A stretch of 64,000 nucleotides of DNA from CBDDIP01 sp965229005. Its GTDB lineage: Bacteria; Actinomycetota; Acidimicrobiia; Acidimicrobiales; Ilumatobacteraceae. The DNA lies in contig CBDDIP010000002.1 in the NCBI GenBank assembly GCA_965229005.1, positions 930,001 through 994,000 on the forward strand, in the 5' to 3' direction. Shown in pieces: positions 42,945-51,238 of this stretch. Every line of letters starts with the position of its first letter. The stretch's first letter is position 1. The notes beneath the pieces are model-generated. The model made no database searches, was not told where the DNA came from, and saw nothing but the letters and a program-made list of their open reading frames with translations. A program made the position numbers and the translations under genes.

Positions 42945-43021
42945 CCCAGCCCTGAACGTGCGGTGAACGATGGCCGAATGAGACCACCCCTGCTGTTCAC
43001 CTGTTGGTCCCGTTCGCAACA

Positions 43022-44512
43022 ATGACGACCGCCATGTCCGTGCCAGCGCCCGACGATTCAACGCTGGCTGCTGCCGACGCCGAACAGCTCGACTGGAGCG
43101 TCAACGGGTTGCGCCGCAGCCATCCCGTGCTGTCGGCGAGGCGACGGCTCAGCCGTCGCCAAGCTGTCGGGTTCGTGGTGCTGCTCGTGGTGCTGGTCGC
43201 CGGTTTCGTCGTCGTGCCGGTGGTCATCGGCACGGTGCTGATGGCGCTGCTCATCGCGCTCTACGCCGGTGCGCTGTGGATGCGGCTCGACCTCAGCCTT
43301 CGCGCCGGCGGCGACGGTCGGTTCGAGTTCTCTGGTGACGAGCTCGCCGCACTCGACCCGGCATCGCTGCCGACGTTCACGATCTTCGTTCCGGCGTACA
43401 AGGAGCCGGACGTGCTGCCCACGCTGATGAGCAACCTCGCTGCGCTCGACTACCCGAAGGAGCTGCTGCAGATCCTGCTGCTGCTGGAGGCGGACGACGA
43501 CGAGACGATCGCCGCCGCCCACGCGCACGCGATGGAGGACCACGTGCAGATCGTCCTGATCCCGCCCTCCCAGCCGCGCACGAAGCCGAAGGCGCTCAAC
43601 TACGCGCTCAACCGCGCGACCGGCGACATCGTGACGATCTACGACGCCGAGGACCGACCGGAGCCGTTGCAGCTGCGCAAGGTGGCGGCGACGTTTGCCG
43701 CGTGTGGTCCCGAGGTGGCGTGCGTGCAGGCCGAGCTCTCGTTCTTCAACGCCGACGAGAACATCATCACCCGCTGGTTCGCCACCGAGTACGCGATGTG
43801 GTTCCGTCAGTTCCTGCCGGGCCTGGCGGCCGTCGATGCAGCGATCCCGCTCGGTGGCACCTCCAACCACATGCGACGCGAACTGCTCACCGGGCTCTAC
43901 GCGTGGGACCCGTACAACGTCACCGAGGACGCCGACCTCGGCGTCCGCCTGCGTCGCCGCGGCTACCGCGTCGCGGTGCTCGACTCGATCACCGAGGAAG
44001 AGGCGAACGTCGACTTCGTCAACTGGATCAAGCAGCGCTCACGTTGGTACAAGGGCTACGCGCAGACGTGGCTGGTGCACATGCGTCACCCCGTGCAGCT
44101 CGTGCGCGAGCTCGGCTTCGTCAACTTCATCCGATTCAACTGCTTCGTCGGCGGCACGCCGCTGCTGGCGCTGCTCAACCCGGTCAGCTGGTTCCTGCTG
44201 CTGCTGTGGTTCATGCTCGAGCCGCAGTTCCTGATCGAGATCATGCCCGCGCCCATCTACTACTCGGGTCTGCTGGTGTGGATCGTCGGCAACAGCCTGC
44301 TCTACTACCTCAACCTGGCGATGGCCTTCGACCTCGGGCTCCGTCGGGTGTTTCGCGCTGCACTGCTGCTGCCGGTGTACTGGGCGATGATGTCGCTCGC
44401 TGCGGTGAAGGCGATCCTCCAGCTGGTCGTCAACCCGGACTACTGGGAGAAGACCGAGCACGGTCTCAGCCGACAGGCCGAGCCGACGGTCGTCGACGTG
44501 GTTCCGACATGA
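43022..44512 (+). CDS. processive GT2 glycosyltransferase, cellulose-synthase-like
   Basis: 496 residues from ATG 43022; ATG 43034 is an alternative. Two N-terminal helices, a catalytic domain (FVPAYKEPDVL, DAEDRPEP, VTEDADLGVRL, QRSRWYKGY as the QxxRW motif) and four C-terminal helices. This D,D,TED,QxxRW set marks BcsA/NdvB-type beta-glycan synthases. It likely extrudes an envelope polysaccharide. It overlaps the next gene by four bases. Confidence 0.88.
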   Translation: MTTAMSVPAPDDSTLAAADAEQLDWSVNGLRRSHPVLSARRRLSRRQAVGFVVLLVVLVAGFVVVPVVIGTVLMALLIALYAGALWMRLDLSLRAGGDGRFEFSGDELAALDPASLPTFTIFVPAYKEPDVLPTLMSNLAALDYPKELLQILLLLEADDDETIAAAHAHAMEDHVQIVLIPPSQPRTKPKALNYALNRATGDIVTIYDAEDRPEPLQLRKVAATFAACGPEVACVQAELSFFNADENIITRWFATEYAMWFRQFLPGLAAVDAAIPLGGTSNHMRRELLTGLYAWDPYNVTEDADLGVRLRRRGYRVAVLDSITEEEANVDFVNWIKQRSRWYKGYAQTWLVHMRHPVQLVRELGFVNFIRFNCFVGGTPLLALLNPVSWFLLLLWFMLEPQFLIEIMPAPIYYSGLLVWIVGNSLLYYLNLAMAFDLGLRRVFRAALLLPVYWAMMSLAAVKAILQLVVNPDYWEKTEHGLSRQAEPTVVDVVPT

Positions 44513-46119
44513 GAGAACGATCGAACGCCCAGCCGCGTGCACGATGGCCATGGTCACTCAGCGTCTACTGCTTCGTGCAGTGCAGTGCCGTCGGGTGGTG
44601 GCTCCAGAACGTGCGGAACTACGCGATCAAGGACTCGCTGTTCCGCACGCTCTATGCCAAGCAGATGGTCTTCTCCCGCGATCCGCACCTCGGGGCGATG
44701 GGCTTCTACTGGATGCCGCTGCCGACGCTGACGCGCATCCCGTTCGTCGTCCTGACCGAGCCGTTCGGCCAGGCGGTCCTCGCTGGTCCGTTGACGTCGG
44801 CGTTCTTCGCGGCAGCGTCGGTGCTCGTGCTGGCACGGATCGGCGCGGTGCTGAAGCTGTCGCCCTCGCTCACCGTCGTGATCTGCGTGATCTACGTCCT
44901 CAGCCCGATCACCGTCTACATGGGCGCCAACGGGATGAGCGAGAGCACGTTCGCCTGCTTCCTGTTGCTCACCCTGCTCGGGTTCCTGCGATGGCGGGGC
45001 GACGGTAGGACGACGAGTCTCGTGCTGTTCGGCTTGGCGCTCGGCGGGGCGATGATGACCCGGTTCGAGACGTTGGTGCTGCTCCCAGTCCTCGGCATCG
45101 TCGTGGCGCTGTGCGCTGAGCGGGGTCGGCGAGTCGCGCAGGCGACGGTGGCATTGGTGCCCGCGGTGATCGTGTTCGCATGGTGGACGCTGGCGTCGAG
45201 GCTCATCATGGGCAACGGCTTCTACTGGTGGACGACCGCCAACGCCGGCACCACGAGCACGCCCGCATCGGCGGCATGGTTGCCGACCGATCGAGGGCTG
45301 CTGCCGCTTGCGGGCTATTCCGCACTCGTCGTGTTGGCACTTGCACCATCGCTCGTCCTCAGCCTCGTCGGCGCAGCGACCGTGCCGAAGCGGTGGCGCA
45401 CCTCGATCGGCGTGCTCGGGGCGACGTTGGCCATCCCCGCGGTCGTGACCATCCAGATGCACGGTGGGTCGAGCTGGGGAGTTCCGCGCTTCTACGTCCT
45501 CACCCCGGTGCTGGCCATCGTCTGCGTCATGTGGGTCCTTCGCGCCGGCGCTGATCGTCCTGCGGCGCGGACGCTCGGCTACCTCGGCGTCGGCGCGCTC
45601 GTCATCGGATCGATCACCGGCAGCCTGTTGCTGTCGACGCGCCGGTACGCGTACGCGGAAGGCGAGTTCGCACTGTTCGGGCCGTTGTGGGGCAAGAGCG
45701 ACGTGGAGCCGTTCGTCGTCGAGAACGGTGCCGACATCGTCTACTCCGGCGACCTCCGACCGTATCGAGAACTGCACAAGGAGCTCGATCCGCTCCTGGC
45801 CGCTGGATCGATCGCGGCGACGCAGTCGCTGTCGGTGCCGCTCCTGTTCTCCGATGAGCCCGATCACTACATCGCTCCGGAGGATCGAGACTTCGAGCGG
45901 ATCACGAGCGACCCAGCCGGGCGGTTCGACTTCATCGTGTTGGAGCCGTGGTCCACGCAGGCAGCGGGCCATCAGGTGCTCGACACGATCGCCCACACGT
46001 CCTACGACGGAGGCACGTGGAAGCTGGTCCGCGACTACGACTTCGCCATCGTCTACGAGTGGGTCGCCACGGATGCGACCCCGTTGCTCGACGGCCCGTA
46101 TCCCGTCGAACGAGGATGA
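44509..46119 (+). CDS. GT39/ArnT-like membrane glycosyltransferase
   Basis: 536 residues with about ten membrane helices in the first 380. The first loop carries NYAIKDSLFRTLYAKQMVF and an Asp, and YMGANGMSES and TRFETLVLL follow in later loops, as in dolichyl-phosphate-mannose protein mannosyltransferase-like proteins. The last ~150 residues form an external domain. It probably transfers a sugar from a polyprenyl donor to a surface acceptor. It overlaps both neighbours by four bases. Confidence 0.75.
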   Translation: MRERSNAQPRARWPWSLSVYCFVQCSAVGWWLQNVRNYAIKDSLFRTLYAKQMVFSRDPHLGAMGFYWMPLPTLTRIPFVVLTEPFGQAVLAGPLTSAFFAAASVLVLARIGAVLKLSPSLTVVICVIYVLSPITVYMGANGMSESTFACFLLLTLLGFLRWRGDGRTTSLVLFGLALGGAMMTRFETLVLLPVLGIVVALCAERGRRVAQATVALVPAVIVFAWWTLASRLIMGNGFYWWTTANAGTTSTPASAAWLPTDRGLLPLAGYSALVVLALAPSLVLSLVGAATVPKRWRTSIGVLGATLAIPAVVTIQMHGGSSWGVPRFYVLTPVLAIVCVMWVLRAGADRPAARTLGYLGVGALVIGSITGSLLLSTRRYAYAEGEFALFGPLWGKSDVEPFVVENGADIVYSGDLRPYRELHKELDPLLAAGSIAATQSLSVPLLFSDEPDHYIAPEDRDFERITSDPAGRFDFIVLEPWSTQAAGHQVLDTIAHTSYDGGTWKLVRDYDFAIVYEWVATDATPLLDGPYPVERG

Positions 46120-47693
46120 TCCGACTCGGTCGACGCCAGGCGATCGGCGCCGCGTTCGGCGCCGGCCTCGCTCCCGTCACGATCGCCCCGACGTCCGTCC
46201 GAGCGATCGACGTCGTGTCCTTCGGCGCCGTCGGCGACGGTGTCACCGATGACACGGCTGCGCTGCAGGCCGCCATCGACGCGGCCGCGCAGCGCGGTGG
46301 CGGCCTGGTGCGCTTGCCGGCGACGCCTGCGAACACCTACGTCGTCAGCACGTTGCGGATGGGCGACCGCGTGCGCCTCGAGGGTGAGATCGTCACGACG
46401 ACGCTGCGCAAGCTGCCGGGCTCGTCCGGCCCCGTCATCACGAACGGCGGGACGGGAGCGAGCGGACGAGAGGTGGCGCTCACCAACCTGACGATCGACG
46501 GCAACGCCGCGGCGTGCCCCGCCGGCACCGATGGGGTCGGCCCGTCGACCGAGGCGGGCGACGGCTTCGTCGGCGACGGGCTCCTGCTCTCCGACGTGCG
46601 CATCACGCGCTGCCGTCGCCACGGCGTTGCCATCGGCGCGTCGAACGCGCCGACGTTCTTGCTGACGATGCGCAACGTGTGGTCCACCTCCAACGGCGGA
46701 CGCGGATTCGCCCTGACGAAGGTCTGGGACTCGTGGTTCGGCGATTCCTGGGTGGCCGAGAACGGCAGCGGCGCGGTGCTCCTGCGGGGGTGCACGAAGC
46801 TGCGCATCGCGAGCGTGCAGGTCGAGGGCAACGATGACGCCGACCATCCGCTCGACGGCATCCGTCCGGGGCTCGAGATCATCGGGGCAGGGCAGCTCGT
46901 GGTGCGCGACTGCTCGTTCACGACGTGCCGCGGCGCGGTGCGCATCGACGGCTGGACGGAGACGGTGAGGATCACCGGGTGCACCTTCGCACCGAACAAT
47001 TCGCATCGATCCGCCGGCACGTTCGCCAACATCGAGCTGATGGGCGGATGGAACGAGATGGACGGCGTCCGCATCCACGACAACACGTTCTTCGCTGCTC
47101 CGCCCGACGAGCACACCGTCTCGCACCACGTGCTCGTCCACCCGGCCGGTGACCGCGCCCGCGGGCACCGCAACCTCTCCATCCACCGCAACGTCATGGC
47201 CGCCGAGCGCGGCTGCCCGACCGACGAACCCGTCGGCGTGCCGCTGGTGCTCGGTGACGGGGCCGATGTCGCCGACAACGCGGGCCGCGACGAGCTCAAC
47301 GGCTGCCACCTCGTCGCGCTCGACGTCGCCGTGCCCTCGCAGGAGCTGACCGAGGTGGCCTTCACGGGCTGGGAACGCTCGGATCCGTCGAACCTGCACG
47401 ATCCCGCCGAACCCGGCTCGGTGACGGTCCGCCACGACGGCATCTACGCCGTCGTGGCCTCCGTGCTGTGGGAGGAACGTCCGGACGGCGACCGGTGGTT
47501 GGAGGTCGTCGTCGATCGGGCGGCCACCGCCGGCCAGTCGATGAGCCCCGGTGGCGATGGCCGATGCGGGGGCACGGTGGCCACCGTCGCACGGCTCGCC
47601 GCTGGCCAACACGTCAGCACGCGCATCGCGCAGACGTCCAACGGGACCATGCGGGCGCTGCGCATCACCCTCTCGGTGACGCCGTCGCGCTGA
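46116..47693 (+). CDS. secreted right-handed beta-helix protein with C1q-like C-terminal domain
   Basis: 525 residues. The Tat-type start (LGRRQAIGAAFGAGLAP) is followed by the pectate-lyase-3 entry motif VVSFGAVGDGVTDDTAALQA (~33-52) and many short beta-helix turns to ~residue 370. Residues ~390-525 look like a C1q/TNF jelly-roll (VALDVAVPSQEL, VTVRHDGIYAVVASVLWEE). It could cut or bind the polysaccharide made by the upstream glycosyltransferases. It ends a four-gene overlapping unit. Confidence 0.8.
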   Translation: MIRLGRRQAIGAAFGAGLAPVTIAPTSVRAIDVVSFGAVGDGVTDDTAALQAAIDAAAQRGGGLVRLPATPANTYVVSTLRMGDRVRLEGEIVTTTLRKLPGSSGPVITNGGTGASGREVALTNLTIDGNAAACPAGTDGVGPSTEAGDGFVGDGLLLSDVRITRCRRHGVAIGASNAPTFLLTMRNVWSTSNGGRGFALTKVWDSWFGDSWVAENGSGAVLLRGCTKLRIASVQVEGNDDADHPLDGIRPGLEIIGAGQLVVRDCSFTTCRGAVRIDGWTETVRITGCTFAPNNSHRSAGTFANIELMGGWNEMDGVRIHDNTFFAAPPDEHTVSHHVLVHPAGDRARGHRNLSIHRNVMAAERGCPTDEPVGVPLVLGDGADVADNAGRDELNGCHLVALDVAVPSQELTEVAFTGWERSDPSNLHDPAEPGSVTVRHDGIYAVVASVLWEERPDGDRWLEVVVDRAATAGQSMSPGGDGRCGGTVATVARLAAGQHVSTRIAQTSNGTMRALRITLSVTPSR

Positions 47694-47730
47694 GCGATGG
47701 CGGTTCTGACCTGCGACGATCGACGGCCGA

Positions 47731-47754
47731 CCGTTCGGTGCGACGGCCGAACGG
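47731..47754 (+). terminator. hairpin after the beta-helix gene
   Basis: Perfect 8-bp arms CCGTTCGG and CCGAACGG with an 8-nt loop, 37 bp after the stop and before the infA promoter. No U-tract. Confidence 0.5.
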
Positions 47755-47782
47755 AAGATCCTAGGCACACCGCGAGAGCCAC

Positions 47783-47811
47783 TTGGCGTTCTTCGTCACA
47801 GCCGCTAGCAT
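47783..47811 (+). promoter_or_regulatory. sigma70-type promoter of the infA-rplQ operon
   Basis: TTGGCG (47783-47788), exactly 17 bp, then TAGCAT (47806-47811). Predicted start near 47818, about 85 nt before infA. This gives the separated alpha-operon genes their own strong promoter. Confidence 0.7.
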
Positions 47812-47902
47812 TGCTCCTCGGCCCTGAGCGCCCCTGCGCGTGCGCAGCACTCGCGGTCGCTCGTTTCACCGTATTCCATTCCTTCGCTCCCGGGAGGCCG
47901 TT

Positions 47903-48127
47903 CTGCCCAAGCCCAAAGACGACGCCATCGTGCTCGAAGGCACGATCCTCGAGTCGTTGCCCAACGCCATGTTCCGAGTCGAGCTCGAGAACAGCCACAA
48001 GGTGTTGGCGCACATCTCCGGAAAGATGCGGATGCACTACATCCGCATCCTGCCCGGCGACAAGGTGCAGGTGGAGCTCACCCCGTACGACCTCACCCGG
48101 GGTCGAATCACGTATCGATACAAGTAA
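47903..48127 (+). CDS. infA: translation initiation factor IF-1, probable CTG start
   Basis: 74 residues. The family N-terminus (M)PKPKDDAIVLEGTILESL aligns to a CTG at 47903 with GGGAGG five bases upstream. The only in-frame ATG/GTG/TTG ahead is a GTG at 47840 with no ribosome-binding site, which would add 21 basic, unconserved residues. The S1-like OB fold has HISGKMRMHYIRILPGDKV. IF-1 binds the A site during initiation. Confidence 0.93.
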   Translation: MPKPKDDAIVLEGTILESLPNAMFRVELENSHKVLAHISGKMRMHYIRILPGDKVQVELTPYDLTRGRITYRYK

Positions 48128-48161
48128 CAAGCCGAGCAAGTCGAAAGAACAAAGGTCACCC

Positions 48162-48275
48162 ATGAAGGTCCGTCCCAGCGTCAAGAAGATCTGTGAGAAG
48201 TGCAAGGTCATCCGCCGGCACGGGCGCGTCATGGTGATCTGCGAGAACCCGCGTCACAAGCAGCGTCAGGGCTGA
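48162..48275 (+). CDS. rpmJ: 50S ribosomal protein L36
   Basis: 37 residues, zinc form with C11, C14, C27 and H32. MKVRPSVKKICEKCKVIRRH is typical. It lies 34 bp after infA. Confidence 0.96.
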   Translation: MKVRPSVKKICEKCKVIRRHGRVMVICENPRHKQRQG

Positions 48276-48300
48276 GAGAGCAGTCGAGGAACCACCACCG

Positions 48301-48681
48301 ATGGCACGTATTTCCGGCGTCGACATCCCCCGCGAGAAGCGGCTGGAGATCGCCCTCACCTACATCTTCGGCATCGGCAAGCCGACCGCCCAGAAGATCT
48401 GCGCCGACACGGGTCTGAACCCGAACGAGCGAGTCCGCAACCTCACCGAGGAAGAGATCAACAAGATCCGCGCCTGGGTGGACACCAACATCTCCGTCGA
48501 AGGCGACCTGCGTCGCGATGTCGCTCAGGACATCAAGCGCAAGATCGAGATCGGCTGCTACCAGGGCGTGCGCCACCGCAAGGGCCTGCCCGTGCGCGGG
48601 CAGCGCACCCACACCAACGCTCGCACCCGCAAGGGCCCCAAGAAGACCGTGGCCAACAAGAAGAAGGCAGTGAGGAAGTAG
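48301..48681 (+). CDS. rpsM: 30S ribosomal protein S13
   Basis: 126 residues starting MARISGVDIPREKRLEIALT, with GVRHRKGLPVRGQRTHTNAR in the conserved C-terminal part and a Lys-rich end. It contacts the P-site tRNA and L5. Confidence 0.97.
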   Translation: MARISGVDIPREKRLEIALTYIFGIGKPTAQKICADTGLNPNERVRNLTEEEINKIRAWVDTNISVEGDLRRDVAQDIKRKIEIGCYQGVRHRKGLPVRGQRTHTNARTRKGPKKTVANKKKAVRK

Positions 48682-48683
48682 CC

Positions 48684-49082
48684 ATGGCGAAGCCGAAGCC
48701 GGGCGGACGCCGCCCCCGCAAGCGCGAGCGCAAGAACGTCACCGTTGGTGTGGTCCACATCAAGAGCTCGTTCAACAACACGATCGTCTCCATCACCGAC
48801 ACCGAGGGGAACGTCATCTCCTGGGCCAGCTCCGGTGGTGTGGGCTTCAAGGGCTCGCGCAAGAGCACCCCGTTCGCCGCGCAGATGGCCGCCGAGAAGG
48901 CAGCCCGCGCCGCGATGGAGCACGGTCTGCGCCGTGTCGAAGTCCAGGTGAAGGGTCCCGGCTCCGGCCGCGACACCGCCGTGCGCAGCATCCAGAGCAC
49001 CGGCATCGAGGTCACCTCGATCAAGGACGTCACCCCCGTACCCCACAACGGCTGCCGCCAGCCGAAGCGTCGCAGGACCTGA
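48684..49082 (+). CDS. rpsK: 30S ribosomal protein S11
   Basis: 132 residues. GVVHIKSSFNNTIVSITDT and the C-terminal signature DVTPVPHNGCRQPKRRR are present. It forms part of the platform. It lies two bases after rpsM. Confidence 0.97.
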   Translation: MAKPKPGGRRPRKRERKNVTVGVVHIKSSFNNTIVSITDTEGNVISWASSGGVGFKGSRKSTPFAAQMAAEKAARAAMEHGLRRVEVQVKGPGSGRDTAVRSIQSTGIEVTSIKDVTPVPHNGCRQPKRRRT

Positions 49083-49086
49083 TCCC

Positions 49087-49704
49087 ATGGCTCGTTACAC
49101 CGGCCCGAAGGTGCGCATCTCGCGTCGCCTCGGCACCAACATCTATGAGAACGAGAAGGGCCGCAAGGCTCTCGAGCGTCGTCCGTTCCCGCCTGGCGCG
49201 CACGGCCGCACCCGTCGCCGCAACGCCGGCAGCGAGTACCTCGCCCAGCTGCAGGAGAAGCAGAAGGCGAAGTACATCTACTGCGTCCTCGAGCGTCAGT
49301 TCAAGCGCACCTACGACGAGGCCGTCCGCCTGCAGGGCCCGACGGGCGAGAACCTGTTGCGCCTGCTCGAGCAGCGCCTCGACAACATCGTCTACCGCGC
49401 CGGTTGGGCCAGCACCCGTCCGCAGGCCGGTCAGTTCGTCAGCCACGGCCTCATCCAGGTCAACGGCAAGCGTGTCGACATCCGCAGCTACCGCGTCAAG
49501 CGCGGCGACATCATCAGCCTGTCGCCGAAGGCCCGTGAGATGATCATCATCCAGCACAACATCGATGTGCTCGACCGGTCCGTCGTTGGTTGGCTCGAGA
49601 CGGGCGAGGGTGGCCGTCAGGTCACCGTTCGCACCCTGCCCGAGCGGGACCACATCGACGTTCCCGTCCGTGAGTCGCTCATCGTCGAGCTCTACTCCAA
49701 GTAA
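49087..49704 (+). CDS. rpsD: 30S ribosomal protein S4 (zinc-free form)
   Basis: 205 residues. The N-terminus has no Cys cluster. RFVSHG-type S4 domain: QAGQFVSHGLIQVNGKRVDI. S4 starts 16S assembly and is often the operon repressor. Confidence 0.97.
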   Translation: MARYTGPKVRISRRLGTNIYENEKGRKALERRPFPPGAHGRTRRRNAGSEYLAQLQEKQKAKYIYCVLERQFKRTYDEAVRLQGPTGENLLRLLEQRLDNIVYRAGWASTRPQAGQFVSHGLIQVNGKRVDIRSYRVKRGDIISLSPKAREMIIIQHNIDVLDRSVVGWLETGEGGRQVTVRTLPERDHIDVPVRESLIVELYSK

Positions 49705-49738
49705 CACCAGCTTTTCTCCCGCACTCAGAGGCACCTTC

Positions 49739-50671
49739 ATGCTCGTCATCCAGCGTCCCACCGTCGAAGCACAGGGCGAAGACCACCCGAACCGCCAGCG
49801 GTTCGCCGTGGGCCCGCTCGAGCCCGGCTTCGGTCACACCATCGGCAACTCCCTGCGTCGCACCCTGCTGTCCAGCATCCCGGGCGCGGCCATCACGGCC
49901 GTCCGCTTCGACGATGCGCTGCACGAGTTCGACACGATCGCCGGTATCACCGAGGACGTCACCGACATCATCCTCAACATCAAGGACGTCGTGCTCACCA
50001 GCTCGTCCGATGACGAGATCACGTTGCGCCTCGACGTGCGCGGCCCGGCGACGATCACCGCGGCGGACATCAAGTGCCCGACCGAGATCGAGATCCTCAA
50101 CGGCGAGCAGCACATCGCCACGCTGAACGCGAAGGGCCGCCTGGCCGTCGACCTCACCGTCGGCCGTGGCCGTGGCTACCTGTCGAGCGACCGCGAGACG
50201 CAGAACCGCACCATCGGCGTCGTGCCGATCGACGCGATCTTCTCGCCGGTGCGTCGCGTCATGTTCGAGATCGAGCCGACCCGCGTCGAGCAGAGCACGA
50301 ACTACGAGCGCCTCATCCTGGACATCGAGACCGACGGCTCCGTGTCGCCGCGCGAGGCGCTGGCTTCGGCCGGCGCGACGCTGCGTTCGCTGGTCGATCT
50401 GGTCGCCAACCTGAGCGACGAGCCGCAGGGCCTCGAGCTCGGCGAAGTCGCCAGCACGGCAACCTCGTCGCCCGACCTCGACCTGCCGATCGAAGATCTC
50501 GACCTGTCGGAGCGTCCGCGCAACTGCCTCAAGCGTGCGCAGATCAACACTGTCGGCGAACTGCTCACCAAGACCGAAGACGACCTGCTGAACATCACCA
50601 ACTTCGGGCAGAAGAGCCTCGACGAAGTGAAGCAGAAGCTCGACGAGCGCGGCCTCACGCTTCGCGGCTGA
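49739..50671 (+). CDS. rpoA: RNA polymerase alpha subunit
   Basis: 310 residues. The N-terminal dimerisation domain has GFGHTIGNSLRRTLLSSIPG; the C-terminal helix-hairpin domain (245-310) has LSERPRNCLKRAQINTVGEL and GQKSLDEVKQKL. A frame extending upstream to 49565 lies inside rpsD and is not coding. Confidence 0.98.
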   Translation: MLVIQRPTVEAQGEDHPNRQRFAVGPLEPGFGHTIGNSLRRTLLSSIPGAAITAVRFDDALHEFDTIAGITEDVTDIILNIKDVVLTSSSDDEITLRLDVRGPATITAADIKCPTEIEILNGEQHIATLNAKGRLAVDLTVGRGRGYLSSDRETQNRTIGVVPIDAIFSPVRRVMFEIEPTRVEQSTNYERLILDIETDGSVSPREALASAGATLRSLVDLVANLSDEPQGLELGEVASTATSSPDLDLPIEDLDLSERPRNCLKRAQINTVGELLTKTEDDLLNITNFGQKSLDEVKQKLDERGLTLRG

Positions 50672-50689
50672 CCCAGGAGACATCGAGAC

Positions 50690-51064
50690 ATGCCCGCAAC
50701 ACCGCGCCGAGCCCGCAATTTTGGCGGTAGCTCGCAACACCAGAAGCTGATGATGGCCAACCTGGCCGCGTCGCTGATCGCCGCCGAGACGATCGTCACC
50801 ACCGAGGCCAAGGCCAAGGCGCTGCGACCGATCGCCGAGAAGCTGATCACCAAGGCCAAGAAGGCCCAGGACGAAGGCAGCTCGCTGCGCGTCCACCGGA
50901 TCCGTCAGATCCAGGGCTACCTGGGCGACAAGGAGATGACCCACAAGCTGGTCAACGACGTCGCCCCCCGCTACGAGGACCGCAACGGTGGATACCTGCG
51001 CATCCTCAAGCTGGGTCCGCGCCAGGGCGACAACGCCCCCATGGCGCGCATCGAACTCGTCTGA
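50690..51064 (+). CDS. rplQ: 50S ribosomal protein L17
   Basis: 124 residues starting MPATPRRARNFGGSSQHQKL. LAASLIAAETIVTTEAKAKA and the C-terminal GGYLRILKLGPRQGDNAPMA are typical. It ends the operon; a terminator-like hairpin follows 20 bp later. Confidence 0.97.
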   Translation: MPATPRRARNFGGSSQHQKLMMANLAASLIAAETIVTTEAKAKALRPIAEKLITKAKKAQDEGSSLRVHRIRQIQGYLGDKEMTHKLVNDVAPRYEDRNGGYLRILKLGPRQGDNAPMARIELV

Positions 51065-51084
51065 CGAGCTCCCCCTGACCCGAC

Positions 51085-51125
51085 CCGAGTACTGAACGCG
51101 CGCTCACCGCGCCTTGGGTACTCGG
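51085..51125 (+). terminator. terminator-like hairpin after rplQ
   Basis: Outer 8-bp arms CCGAGTAC / GTACTCGG, a 5x5 internal loop, an inner GCGCG/CGCGC stem and a 5-nt loop. It has the same composite plan as 18996 and 28000, again without a U-tract. Confidence 0.55.
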
Positions 51126-51167
51126 TTGGGCTCGGCAGCTGAAGGTGGACGGCAGGTGTCCGGCAGG

Positions 51168-51196
51168 TGAACTGATCCGGCGCGCTGCGTTATGGT
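51168..51196 (+). promoter_or_regulatory. candidate promoter of the DUF47-PiT pair
   Basis: TGAACT (51168-51173), 17 bp, TATGGT (51191-51196). A moderate match to sigma70 elements, 43 bp before the start codon. No PHO box was seen here, which fits a constitutive low-affinity system. Confidence 0.4.
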
Positions 51197-51238
51197 GCGC
51201 CCGGCCGTTCCCCCGACCTGACGGAGAGCTCATCCTCC

